A DNA stretch of 19,637 bases from Ruminococcus sp. UBA4275 (GTDB taxonomy: Bacteria > Bacillota > Clostridia > Oscillospirales > Ruminococcaceae), in the NCBI GenBank assembly GCA_002395085.1, contig DGVV01000148.1, positions 1 through 19,637 of the forward strand. Direction: 5' to 3'. The notes under the pieces are model-generated. The model was not told the DNA's origin and ran no database searches. It saw only the letters and a program-made list of their open reading frames with translations. The position numbers and the translations under genes were made by a program. Shown one piece after another: positions 1 through 8,066 of this stretch (its first letter is position 1; each line of letters begins with the position of its first letter).

Positions 1-16
1 CGATTCATGAGATGGA

Positions 17-65
17 TTGCGCTTTTCTTTTTTTTATGGTATAATGAATGCAATCTCATTCATTA
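17..65 (+). promoter_or_regulatory. Promoter and dyad operator of the two-component operon
   Basis: A consensus TATAAT lies at 40-45, preceded by an extended -10 TGG. A weak -35 (TTGCGC, 17-22) sits 17 bp upstream. A perfect inverted repeat, TAATGAATG (42-50) and CATTCATTA (57-65), overlaps the -10 and the likely transcription start, so it may be an operator. A second, weaker extended -10 (TATGGTATCAT, 104-114) could act as a tandem promoter. The promoter is seen in sequence; the operator role is inferred. Confidence 0.6.
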
Positions 66-161
66 AATTTTAATTGAATGCCCTTGCAGATCCGCAAATC
101 TTATATGGTATCATGCAGACAGAACAGGCATCCCGATCTCGACAGCGGAAAGGATAGATCT

Positions 162-851
162 ATGGAACAAAAGCGTATTCTGATTGTGGACGATGAAACA
201 GAACTTGCAGGCATCATGGCAGAAATGCTCGGCGGCTGCGGATATACTGCGGATACCGCCGCAAGCGCTGCCGAAGCCTTTGATCTGCTTGCACAGAAAA
301 GCTATCATCTTGTGATACTGGATATTGGACTGCCGGACAGCACCGGATTTGAGGTCTGCGGTGAACTGCGGCGGGTCTCCGGTGTTCCGGTGATTTTTGC
401 GAGCGCCCGCAAAACCGAAAATGACCGCATCAGCAGCTTTGACATCGGCGGAGACGACTATCTCGAAAAGCCGTATTCGATGAAAGAACTGCTCTCCCGC
501 GTCAACGCCCTGATGCGCCGTGCTTATGCATCGCAGACTGATGTGCAATGCATGACCTTCGGAGATGTGACGATCCATACTGCAAGCCGCAATGTCACAA
601 AGGCCGGGAAAACAGTCGCGCTGGCACAGCGGGAATACGATCTCCTGACCTATCTCTGCCGGAACAAGAATACTGCCGTTCCGAAAGATAAGCTGATTGC
701 AGAAGTCTGGGGTGCTTTTTCCGAGGTTGAGCCTTCCACCCTGACGGTTCACATTCGCTGGCTGCGCGAAAAACTGGAGGATGATCCTGCCGCACCGAAA
801 TACATCAAAACGGTCTGGAAGCTCGGATATATGCTGGAGGATGCTACATGA
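162..851 (+). CDS. OmpR/PhoB-family response regulator
   Basis: This is a cytoplasmic DNA-binding regulator of 229 residues, the usual length for the family. The receiver domain (about 4-116) has the acidic pair D10/D11, phosphoacceptor D54 in the motif LDIGLPD, and K103 in EKPY. The C-terminal winged helix (about 130-226) has the typical REYDLLTYL, LREKLE and KLGYML blocks. I chose the ATG at 162, with an AAAGGA ribosome site 8-14 bases upstream, because the ATG at 78 lies upstream of a second possible -10 and its 28 extra residues do not look like receiver sequence. The stop overlaps the kinase start (ATGA), so the two are translationally coupled. It is expected to be phosphorylated by the following kinase and to act on the downstream ABC genes. 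Subfamily (Van-like, Bce-like) is not certain. Confidence 0.95.
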   Translation: MEQKRILIVDDETELAGIMAEMLGGCGYTADTAASAAEAFDLLAQKSYHLVILDIGLPDSTGFEVCGELRRVSGVPVIFASARKTENDRISSFDIGGDDYLEKPYSMKELLSRVNALMRRAYASQTDVQCMTFGDVTIHTASRNVTKAGKTVALAQREYDLLTYLCRNKNTAVPKDKLIAEVWGAFSEVEPSTLTVHIRWLREKLEDDPAAPKYIKTVWKLGYMLEDAT

Positions 852-1990
852 AAAAGCTCATCTTTACGGCAATTTTATTCGCTCTGCTGATGCTCGGCGT
901 CAGCGGCTTTACCATTCTGCGCTCGCATCAGGCGGATGACCGCACCGGCGAATATGCCGTCCGGCTCAATGAGATCGAAAAGCTTGCCCGCTGCGGAGAG
1001 AACCTCCGGGCAGGTGAATGTGCCGCTGAACTGCGCAGGGAGATGCGCGAGGAGGAAACAAAGACAGATGACAGCCCGATTCTGCTGATGTGCAGCGCGT
1101 GCCTGCTGTTCCTGACCGGCACTGTCATCTACTGCGGCTGCGCAATCGCAGCGCCGTTTCACCGGCTGACCGGCTTTGCAGAGCGCGTTGCCTGCGGCGA
1201 TCTCGATACCCCGCTGGAGTATGGACGCAGCAATTTCTTCGGCAAATTCACCTGGGCGTTTGACAGTATGCGGCAGGAGATCCGCAGAGCGCGCATCTGT
1301 GAGCAGGAGGCGATTGAAAACAACAAAACGGTCATTGCATCGCTGTCGCATGACATCAAAACGCCGGTCGCATCCATCCGTGCCTATGCGGAGGCACTGG
1401 AACTCGGCATGGACAGTGCGCCGGAAAAACGCGCGCATTACATCAGCACAATTCTGCGCAAATGTGACGAGGTCTCACAGTTGACAGACGATATGCTGAC
1501 ACACGCCCTGACGGAGCTGGAACGGCTCCGCATTGTACCGGAGCGCTTTGACCTCTGCGCTGTCCTGCCGGATATTCTCGCAGATCTCTCCGCCGGACAG
1601 GATGACATCGCCTGCGAAACGCCGTCTGTTCCGGTCTGTATCTGCGCGGACAAAAGCCGCACGGAGCAGCTCATCGGAAATCTCATCAACAATGCCCGCA
1701 AATACGCAAAAACGAAGATTACCGTCTCCGTGAAGCAGGAGGCAGACAGTGTTCTGCTTCAGGTGCGCGATTACGGCAGCGGCATTCCGGACAGTGAGCT
1801 TCCGTTTGTCTGCGGCAAATTCTATCGCGGAGAAGCCGCAAAATCGGAAAAGGGCGCGGGACTCGGTCTGTATATCGTGCAGTACATCGCAGAGCAGTCC
1901 GGCGGAAGTGTCCGCCTGCAAAATTGTGATCCGGGTCTTGCTGTCACCGTCACGCTGCCCGCAGCAGATGCGGAGGCCGGAATCTCTTAA
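848..1990 (+). CDS. Membrane sensor histidine kinase
   Basis: This protein of 380 residues is the cognate sensor of the preceding response regulator. TM1 is about 5-24, followed by a short outer loop of about 50 residues rich in charge, then TM2 about 78-102. A HAMP-like linker covers about 100-150. The dimerisation/phosphoacceptor block is SLSHDIKTP with H168. The ATPase domain shows the N box (NLINNARKYAK), the G1 box (VRDYGSGIP) and the G2 box (KGAGLGLYIVQ). All catalytic blocks are intact. The small outer loop leaves little room for a ligand-binding fold. Kinases of this kind next to ABC exporters often sense through the transporter or the membrane, but that is family knowledge, not shown here. 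It overlaps the regulator by four bases and ends 61 bp before the ABC ATPase. Confidence 0.95.
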   Translation: MKKLIFTAILFALLMLGVSGFTILRSHQADDRTGEYAVRLNEIEKLARCGENLRAGECAAELRREMREEETKTDDSPILLMCSACLLFLTGTVIYCGCAIAAPFHRLTGFAERVACGDLDTPLEYGRSNFFGKFTWAFDSMRQEIRRARICEQEAIENNKTVIASLSHDIKTPVASIRAYAEALELGMDSAPEKRAHYISTILRKCDEVSQLTDDMLTHALTELERLRIVPERFDLCAVLPDILADLSAGQDDIACETPSVPVCICADKSRTEQLIGNLINNARKYAKTKITVSVKQEADSVLLQVRDYGSGIPDSELPFVCGKFYRGEAAKSEKGAGLGLYIVQYIAEQSGGSVRLQNCDPGLAVTVTLPAADAEAGIS

Positions 1991-2019
1991 GGATTTCTTA
2001 ATGCTCCTTGCGGTACAAT
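1984..2019 (+). promoter_or_regulatory. Candidate response-regulator site and promoter for the ABC genes
   Basis: CTTAA occurs at 1986-1990 and again at 1997-2001, giving an 11-bp direct repeat (one helical turn) that overlaps the end of the kinase gene. A -10-like TACAAT follows at 2014-2019, and there is no good -35 at 17 bp (GGATTT). Direct repeats with an 11-bp period replacing the -35 are typical of OmpR/PhoB-type activators. The repeats are seen; binding by the regulator encoded at 162 is inferred. Confidence 0.5.
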
Positions 2020-2051
2020 GTGTACAGAACGCGGATGAAAGGAGTATCCAC

Positions 2052-2813
2052 ATGAAAAACGCGATCATTTCTGCCAAAGGGCTTTGCAAAAGCTTTGCGC
2101 ACAACGGCGGGCAGGTACATATTCTGACCGGACTTGATCTTGATATTTATGAGGGCGATTTCACAGTGATTATGGGCGCATCCGGCTCCGGCAAATCCAC
2201 GATGCTGTATGCGCTTTCCGGCATGGACCGTGCAACCGGCGGAGAAGTGCTGTATCACGGCGAAAATATCGTGAAGATGCGCGAGAAAAAGCTTGCTGCA
2301 CTCCGCCGCACGGATTTCGGCTTTATCTTTCAGCAGATGCATCTCGTCAGCAATCTTTCGCTGTTTGAGAATATCACTGTGCCGGGCTATCTGAACCGGA
2401 CGCGCTCTGCTGCGGATACAGATCAGCGCGCAGAACAGCTCATGGAGCAAATGGGCATTGCGAAAATCCGGACACAGCTTCCTTCGCAATGCTCCGGCGG
2501 TGAGCAGCAGCGCTGTGCAATCGCCCGTGCGGTCATCAACGAGCCGAAGCTGCTCTTTGCAGACGAACCGACCGGTGCGCTGAATAAAAAGAATACCACA
2601 GAGGTACTCGATCTGCTGACGGAACTCAACCGCAGCGGACAGAGCATCCTCATGGTGACGCATGATGCCCGTGCCGCCTGCCGCGCATCGCGGATCATCT
2701 ACATTGAGGACGGAAAGGTAATCGGTGAACTGACCTTGCCGCCCTATACGGTGCAAGAGGAAAAGAGCCGCGAAACACAGATCGGTGCATGGCTTGCCGC
2801 TATGAAATGGTGA
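2052..2813 (+). CDS. ABC transporter ATP-binding protein (MacB/LolD/BceA type)
   Basis: A 253-residue ATPase that powers the permease encoded next to it. Walker A is GASGSGKST (42-50), the Q-loop is FQQ around 93-95, the signature is CSGGEQQR from 147, Walker B is LLFADEP (167-173), and the switch histidine is H204 in VTHD. The signature begins with C instead of the usual L; otherwise all motifs are intact. The start at 2052 follows an AAAGGAG ribosome site, which rejects a longer reading that runs back into the kinase gene. Its stop overlaps or nearly touches the permease start. Association with a two-component system and a large FtsX-type permease points to export of, or resistance to, an envelope-active compound. 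The substrate cannot be read from the sequence. Confidence 0.95.
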   Translation: MKNAIISAKGLCKSFAHNGGQVHILTGLDLDIYEGDFTVIMGASGSGKSTMLYALSGMDRATGGEVLYHGENIVKMREKKLAALRRTDFGFIFQQMHLVSNLSLFENITVPGYLNRTRSAADTDQRAEQLMEQMGIAKIRTQLPSQCSGGEQQRCAIARAVINEPKLLFADEPTGALNKKNTTEVLDLLTELNRSGQSILMVTHDARAACRASRIIYIEDGKVIGELTLPPYTVQEEKSRETQIGAWLAAMKW

Positions 2814-2821
2814 GGCGCGGC

Positions 2822-5173
2822 ATGAGAAGTATTCTGAAACTGACAATCGCCAATATCCGGCGCGGCAAGGGTGCATTCAAAAGCATCATTCTGCTGATGA
2901 TGCTGCTGACGTTTTCATTCTCCGGTACGGTCAGCAATGACGACCGCCTGCGGGAAGCCCGTACCGAACGCTTTGAAAAGGAAGGCGTTCCCGATCTGCT
3001 CGTTTCCATCTATGACGATCTGCTGACGGAAGATATGCTGGATGATGTGCGGTCAAATCCGTATGTCAGCAGTCTCCGGACGGCAAAGAGCATTCTCTTT
3101 ACACATTCGCCGCTGGTTGACGGCGAAGAAACCGAGGTCCGGCTGACGCTGGATGCGTACAGAAGCGGTCTGCACGTCTTCAATGACGACAGCAGCGCAT
3201 TTCTGCCGGAAAGTCCGCTTTCGGACGGCGAAATCTATCTGCCCTATAAGATGAAGCTTCTGAACGGCTACGAAAAGGGGACGCAGATCACGCTCCGGAC
3301 AAGAAGCGGCTTTGACGAAACCTTTACGGTCAGGGGGTTCTACGAAGACATCTATTTCGGTGCGACGACCTCCGGCGACAACTGCTGCATCGTCTCGGTG
3401 CATGACTATGAACGGCTTGCTGCCGAAAAAACGGAGCGGCTCGATGCGCCGGAACGTCATGCGGTTCTGATTGCACGGCTGTATATCGACGGAACGGGTG
3501 CGCTCTCTCAGGCAGAACTTCGGCGCGAACTCGGCATGAATACCGCGCTCCTCAATACTGCCAACAGCGCCGTCACCGGTGAGATGCGTGCAAGCAATAT
3601 TGAGATGTACTCGAAGGTCGGCACGCGCATCGTTGCGATTTTTGTTGTGCTGCTGCTGACGGTTGTGCTGATCACCATGTACAACAGCATCCGCGCATCC
3701 ATCGAAATGGATCAGGCGGAACTCGGCATTCTGAAATCGCAGGGCTTCACCGCCGGTCAGATCAGTCTGGTTTATGTCCTGCAATATACAGCCGCACTGG
3801 TCATCGGGGCGGTGCTGGGAATTGCGGTGTCTGTTCCTGCCTGCCGGTATCTCATTTCCATGTGGAAGAACCTGACCGGCATTCTCTCGGAGACCGGTGT
3901 TTCCATCCTGAAATGCGCCCTGCTCAGTGTCGGGATCATCCTGCTTTCTGCGGTGTTCATTTTCATCGCGACGGGCAAAATCCGGCATATTTCGCCCGTC
4001 TGCGCCATCAACGGTGCAAAGAGCGAGGTCTATTTTGACAGCCGCCTGAATACCCGCATCCGGAAAAAGCCGCTGGCATTCTTCCTTGCACTCCGGCAGC
4101 TCAATTCCCGCCGGAAAAGTTATCTCGGTACTGTATGCATCGTGACGCTGCTGGCATTTTTCATCGTCAGCATCATGATTCTCACAAAAGGTCTTGACAC
4201 CGATCAGCTTTTCACAGACATCAGCGGTGAAATCAGCATCACGGATACAAGCGGATTCCGGATTTCCGATTCGGACGAAATACAGGAAGCTGTCCGCGGG
4301 ATCGACGCGGGCGCACAACTGCTGACGGAAAGCTATCACCGTATGCTGATTGAGGATGAACTGTTCGCAGTTCATGCATACCGTTCGCCGGATGATGTAT
4401 TCAAGCCGCTCAAAGGCCGTGTGCCGGAATATGACAACGAAATCATGCTGACGGAAGCTGTCTCGAAGCAGACCGGCAAGGAAATCGGTGACAGCATCCG
4501 CGTATCGTACAGAAATCACACCTATGAAATGGTTGTGACGGGTTATTTCCAGTCGGTCTGGGAATTCGGACTGGTGACGGCGGTGACGCCGGAGGGCATG
4601 ATGAAACTCGGCAATCCGGAGATCGAAGCAGCCTTCGTGAAGCTGTCTGATCAGACAAAGCAGCAGCAGGTCACGGATATGCTGAACGACCGCTATTCCG
4701 GCAGACTGAAGGCACAGGCATTTACCGAGGACAGTTCCATTTCCACCTACAAAAAGGTCGTGTCAATTCTGATGAATTCGATCACTGCTGCGATTTACGC
4801 GGTGCTGCTGACTTTTGCAGCGGTCATTGTTGCGACGGTCTGCAAGCGCACGTTCATACGCGAACGCACAGACACCGGCATTTTCAAGGCGACCGGTTTC
4901 ACGGTCGGTTCTCTGCGGATGCAGTTTGCGCTGCGTTTTACGCTGATTGCACTGGCAGGATCGGCGGCGGGCAGCATCGCAAGTATGCTGTGGTCGCGCA
5001 GAATGATCACCGGCATCCTGCGGATCGTCGGGCTGACCGATTTCACTGCGGATTATACCCCCGCTGTATTCATCATTCCTGCGGCAATCCTTTGCCTCTG
5101 CTTTTTCCTGACGGCATGGTTCGCCTCGCGCCGAATCGGGACAGTCAATGTCCGCGAACTGGTGACAGAATAA
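2822..5173 (+). CDS. FtsX/MacB-type ABC transporter permease, duplicated
   Basis: This 783-residue membrane protein is built as two similar halves. Half one has TM1 (about 22-38), an outer domain of about 230 residues, then three helices (about 269-288, 317-337, 363-383). Half two has a helix (about 436-455), an outer domain of about 200 residues, and three helices near the C-terminus (about 656-675, 706-724, 747-767). The three-helix blocks carry the FtsX pattern, including ELGILKSQGF in the first and DTGIFKATGF in the second. I prefer the ATG at 2822 (MRSILKLTIANIRRGK), with GAGGCG just upstream; an ATG at 2789 would overlap the ATPase gene by 25 bp. Together with the ATPase it should form a membrane exporter or mechanotransmission-type complex. 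It is larger than BceB-type permeases, so a Bce assignment is not secure. Confidence 0.92.
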   Translation: MRSILKLTIANIRRGKGAFKSIILLMMLLTFSFSGTVSNDDRLREARTERFEKEGVPDLLVSIYDDLLTEDMLDDVRSNPYVSSLRTAKSILFTHSPLVDGEETEVRLTLDAYRSGLHVFNDDSSAFLPESPLSDGEIYLPYKMKLLNGYEKGTQITLRTRSGFDETFTVRGFYEDIYFGATTSGDNCCIVSVHDYERLAAEKTERLDAPERHAVLIARLYIDGTGALSQAELRRELGMNTALLNTANSAVTGEMRASNIEMYSKVGTRIVAIFVVLLLTVVLITMYNSIRASIEMDQAELGILKSQGFTAGQISLVYVLQYTAALVIGAVLGIAVSVPACRYLISMWKNLTGILSETGVSILKCALLSVGIILLSAVFIFIATGKIRHISPVCAINGAKSEVYFDSRLNTRIRKKPLAFFLALRQLNSRRKSYLGTVCIVTLLAFFIVSIMILTKGLDTDQLFTDISGEISITDTSGFRISDSDEIQEAVRGIDAGAQLLTESYHRMLIEDELFAVHAYRSPDDVFKPLKGRVPEYDNEIMLTEAVSKQTGKEIGDSIRVSYRNHTYEMVVTGYFQSVWEFGLVTAVTPEGMMKLGNPEIEAAFVKLSDQTKQQQVTDMLNDRYSGRLKAQAFTEDSSISTYKKVVSILMNSITAAIYAVLLTFAAVIVATVCKRTFIRERTDTGIFKATGFTVGSLRMQFALRFTLIALAGSAAGSIASMLWSRRMITGILRIVGLTDFTADYTPAVFIIPAAILCLCFFLTAWFASRRIGTVNVRELVTE

Positions 5174-5176
5174 AAC

Positions 5177-5220
5177 AAACCACGGATCGGATACCGCAAG
5201 GATCCCATCCGTGGTTTTTG
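5177..5220 (+). terminator. Intrinsic terminator of the two-component/ABC operon
   Basis: A perfect 11-bp stem, AAACCACGGAT (5177-5187) with ATCCGTGGTTT (5207-5217), is followed by a T-run. It begins four bases after the permease stop. A-tract and T-tract symmetry could let it work in both directions. Confidence 0.9.
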
Positions 5221-5303
5221 TTGCTGTGCATTGCCGGCAGGAATCTGCACCGGTGAATTCTGTGCGGCGAACCGAACCTGTGCGAAAATGTTGCCGAGAC
5301 ATC

Positions 5304-5332
5304 TTGACAAAATTTGGTTAATATGTTATAGT
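5304..5332 (+). promoter_or_regulatory. Sigma-A promoter of the exported protein/SGNH pair
   Basis: Perfect -35 TTGACA (5304-5309), 17-bp spacer, -10 TATAGT (5327-5332) with an extended TG. Start of transcription should fall near 5339, leaving a leader of about 70 nt. The stretch 5225-5303 between the terminator and this promoter shows nothing I can name. Confidence 0.85.
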
Positions 5333-5409
5333 ATCTGTAGACATCATTCCTTTTTCAATTGATCTGACATTTTATTTTTGCAAAGTATTCACACGAAGGG
5401 AGAGATGAT

Positions 5410-6633
5410 TTGAAGCAGGCGAAAAGACTGGCGGCACTTCTGGCGGGTGTCCTGTGTATCAGCCGGATGCCCGTTCATGCTTTTGCAGCGGAAAAAACAG
5501 AAGACGGCGTCACGCTGGCTGTTTCTGCTGACAAAGCCGGTTATGCTGCCGGTGAAACGGTCAGGGCAGCAGTCAGCGTTGTGAACAACAGCGGCATGGA
5601 CCTCACCGATATATCTGTCAGAAGCATAATTCCTGCGCATTACCGCCTCGCGGAGGATTCGGGTGCTGTGCTGCGGTCAACCTATATTCAGGCAGGCAGT
5701 TCCATTTCGGCAGAGCTGATTTTAGAGCCGGAACTGCCTGAGACGACATCTGTGTCCGCGAAAGCGCAGGCTGCCGGCACGGAGACAACTGCCGCACAGG
5801 AAACATCCCGTGCCGCTTCTCAGCAGCGGCAGCAGATGCAGCCTGTGCAGGATAACAGTACTGTACCGCAAAAAGGTTCTGTCAGCACGGTGCTGATGAT
5901 GCTTGGTGCAGCAGCATTCGCAGCGGGTGCGGTGTTTCTGGTAATCAAAAAGCGCAGAGGCAGGCAGCTTGCTGTGATCCTCTGCATTGCCGCGGCAGGT
6001 GCGATGTATCCTGCGGCGGAGGTATCAGCCGCCGATGCGGAGACAAAATCGTTCTCTGTCAGCGAAGAATTTACCGCTGCCGGTGAAACATTTGTGCTGA
6101 CAGCAGAAATCACATTTTCATTGCAGACAGAAGATATGCAGGCTGCCGTCGCGGAATACTATGAGGAGAACTCCGAGCAGGTTATATCCGTGGAAGCAGC
6201 CGATGAAACGGCAGATGTCTTCACCGAACAGGAGGCAGTCCGTTTCATGGCGGAGAGAGGATTTACAGAGTATCCGCTGACTTATGACTTCAATATGGAC
6301 GGTTCGTATGCGGATGAAGCAGAGGCTTCTGCGGAATCGGATGCAAAACACCCGATGTATCAGACCTATTTTGTCTCGGAAGACGGTTCGGTCTGGACGG
6401 TGTTTCTGGTCGGGAAGATGATCGCGGCAAATCCGGTTTCCTATAATCTGCAATCGGATCTGGAGACACAGGTTCTGGTCTCAGAGACCGGAACGCTGAC
6501 AAGCTATACCGAAATGGGCAATCAATTCTACACCACTGTTCCAAAAGAATCTGCGGTTCTGCTAAAGGTCGTGGATCAGATCACAAGCAAAAAACTGAAC
6601 GAATTATCATCTGAGGAGGTATTCCAGCCATGA
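5410..6633 (+). CDS. Exported two-pass membrane protein, function unknown
   Basis: This 407-residue protein starts with TTG, since the nearby ATG at 5405 runs straight into TGA; AAGGGAGAG lies just upstream. Residues 1-27 are a signal peptide. Residues about 33-110 resemble a CARDB/DUF11-type beta-sandwich (AGETVRAAVSVVNNSG). A Gln/Thr-rich linker (about 118-155) leads to a membrane helix (158-179), a basic turn KKRRGRQ (180-186) and a second hydrophobic stretch (187-206). The second stretch ends in an AxA-like site (VSAADA), so it looks like an internal signal peptide. The C-terminal 200 residues would be outside; they are acidic and I do not recognise a family. The stop overlaps the SGNH hydrolase start by ATGA, so the two products probably work together at the cell surface. 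Confidence 0.85.
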   Translation: MKQAKRLAALLAGVLCISRMPVHAFAAEKTEDGVTLAVSADKAGYAAGETVRAAVSVVNNSGMDLTDISVRSIIPAHYRLAEDSGAVLRSTYIQAGSSISAELILEPELPETTSVSAKAQAAGTETTAAQETSRAASQQRQQMQPVQDNSTVPQKGSVSTVLMMLGAAAFAAGAVFLVIKKRRGRQLAVILCIAAAGAMYPAAEVSAADAETKSFSVSEEFTAAGETFVLTAEITFSLQTEDMQAAVAEYYEENSEQVISVEAADETADVFTEQEAVRFMAERGFTEYPLTYDFNMDGSYADEAEASAESDAKHPMYQTYFVSEDGSVWTVFLVGKMIAANPVSYNLQSDLETQVLVSETGTLTSYTEMGNQFYTTVPKESAVLLKVVDQITSKKLNELSSEEVFQP

Positions 6634-7901
6634 AAAAATCTTTGCTTGCAAAATGTGCCGCCGCACTGATTGCCTGTACAACGCTGGGGGCGGTTCTGCC
6701 GTCCGGCATTCAGGCATCTGCCGGCGTCGATCCGGTCATTGTGGTTTCGCTAGGCGATTCCTATTCATCCGGAGAAGGAATTCCCGCTTTCTACGGGCAG
6801 GAAAAGGCGTGGGAGCAGCGGATTTATGACGAGGACTGGCTTGCACACCGTTCCAGAAACAGCTGGCCGGGTCTGCTGACATTTTCCGATATTGCCGGCA
6901 CAATGCGGGATTACAATGTCAGGGAGACCAATTCCCCCTACTGCAAATGGTATTTCGGTGCGGCTTCCGGCGCAGAGACCAGACATATCAGCGGACAGAC
7001 ACAGGAGAAGAAAACCGCCAAGAGAACCTCGCTTTTCAAAACGCTGAAAACAACCTATCAGCTCCCGAAACAGATTGATGTGTTCAATCGGGTCAGCGGC
7101 GATGTCGATTATGTGACCCTCACAATCGGCGGAAATGATGTCGGGTTTGCGGATATTATCACCACCTGCGCAACCGGCAGTACCTATCTGCATTTCGGCA
7201 GCGGCAAGCTCAAGCTGGAAAAGCAGATTGACAGCATCTGGGCGCAGTTCGATACGACACGGGCAAATATCAAGCAGGTTTACAAGGATATTGAATCCCG
7301 TGCAGGCGAACAGGCGGAGATCATCGTGGCAGGCTATCCCAAGCTGCTGGATAAGGAAGGCAAGGGCGTTCTCATCAGCGAAAAGGAAGCAACCATTGTC
7401 AACCAGAATGTAACCAAGTTCAATAATCACATTGCCGGCATTGTGGATGAGTGCAAGTCGGAAGGAATGCCGATTCACTTTGTTGATGTCGAAGGCGAAT
7501 TCGACAAGGGCGGCGGACATCAGGCGTATTCGGATGACGCATGGATTAACAGCATCATCCTGACCAAACAGGATCAGGATCTTGATCAGACCGGATTCGT
7601 CAGTGCCTATTCGATTCATCCGAATGCGGAAGGTGCAAAGGCCTATGCAAGATGCGTCAATGCGGCGATCAGGGAGATTGAAAGCAGCAAGGTGATGCGT
7701 GCGGCAATGGCATCTGCCCAGCCGGAGGAGACGCCGGATGCTGCGGAAGCGGTTGTTACAATTGTGGATGATGCTGCTGTGAACGCAGACGTCACAACCG
7801 AAACAGAAATTGTGTGCGAATCCGATGAAGCCGCTGCTGAAACCCTTGAACCCGATACGGCTGAAACAGAACTGATTCCTGTGGATCAGCCCGCTGCATA
7901 A
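6630..7901 (+). CDS. Secreted SGNH/GDSL-family hydrolase
   Basis: This 423-residue protein is likely a secreted esterase or lipase-like enzyme acting on ester bonds, perhaps acyl groups on polysaccharides or envelope lipids. A signal peptide covers about 1-32. The GDSL block is LGDSYSSGEG with nucleophile S44, the block III motif is GGND with N169, and the catalytic histidine is H330 in SIHPNAEGAKAYA; an oxyanion glycine is probably near G110. The catalytic set is therefore complete. From about residue 355 the tail is acidic and rich in Ala, Glu, Thr and Val, with no recognisable fold or sorting motif, and may be a spacer. A GAGGAGG ribosome site precedes the start, and the start overlaps the previous gene. 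The substrate is unknown. Confidence 0.92.
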   Translation: MKKSLLAKCAAALIACTTLGAVLPSGIQASAGVDPVIVVSLGDSYSSGEGIPAFYGQEKAWEQRIYDEDWLAHRSRNSWPGLLTFSDIAGTMRDYNVRETNSPYCKWYFGAASGAETRHISGQTQEKKTAKRTSLFKTLKTTYQLPKQIDVFNRVSGDVDYVTLTIGGNDVGFADIITTCATGSTYLHFGSGKLKLEKQIDSIWAQFDTTRANIKQVYKDIESRAGEQAEIIVAGYPKLLDKEGKGVLISEKEATIVNQNVTKFNNHIAGIVDECKSEGMPIHFVDVEGEFDKGGGHQAYSDDAWINSIILTKQDQDLDQTGFVSAYSIHPNAEGAKAYARCVNAAIREIESSKVMRAAMASAQPEETPDAAEAVVTIVDDAAVNADVTTETEIVCESDEAAAETLEPDTAETELIPVDQPAA

Positions 7902-7948
7902 CGGTGCAATCTGCAAAGCCCTCCGGCGAAAGTGACATAAAAGATGTG

Positions 7949-7989
7949 CGCCATAGTATTTCTGATCTGGAATCAGAAGTACTATGGCG
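7949..7989. terminator. Long near-perfect hairpin after the SGNH gene
   Basis: Arms CGCCATAGTA (7949-7958) and TACTATGGCG (7980-7989) pair perfectly. They continue through one T-G wobble into TTCTGAT/ATCAGAA, giving an 18-bp stem with a 5-nt loop. Only a short T-rich stretch (TTTCATTT) follows. It is probably the terminator or a 3'-end stabilising structure for the 5410-7901 operon; a small mobile palindrome is an alternative. Confidence 0.6.
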
Positions 7990-7995
7990 TTTCAT

Positions 7996-8024
7996 TTGCC
8001 GGTGCAGCAGTATCGTGTTATAAT
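7996..8024 (+). promoter_or_regulatory. Promoter of a short transcription unit
   Basis: -35 TTGCCG (7996-8001), 17-bp spacer, perfect -10 TATAAT (8019-8024) with an extended TG. Start would be near 8031. It lies directly after the long hairpin and serves the small ORF or RNA at 8031-8125. Confidence 0.65.
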
Positions 8025-8066
8025 TATGACAGACACAAATCGGAATACTATTCAGGAGTTCAGATC

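Noticed and set aside
1749..2051. N-terminal extension of the ABC ATPase into the kinase gene
   Set aside because: It overlaps the kinase ATPase domain in another frame, while an AAAGGAG-preceded ATG at 2052 gives a normal ABC ATPase start.
3053..4519. Minus-strand open frame of 488 codons inside the permease gene
   Set aside because: Antisense to a clear FtsX permease; no motif or start signal.
7100..7830. Single CACAAT/ATTGTG hexamers inside the SGNH gene
   Set aside because: Isolated hexamers occur by chance in coding DNA; they lack the 21-bp paired spacing and promoter context.
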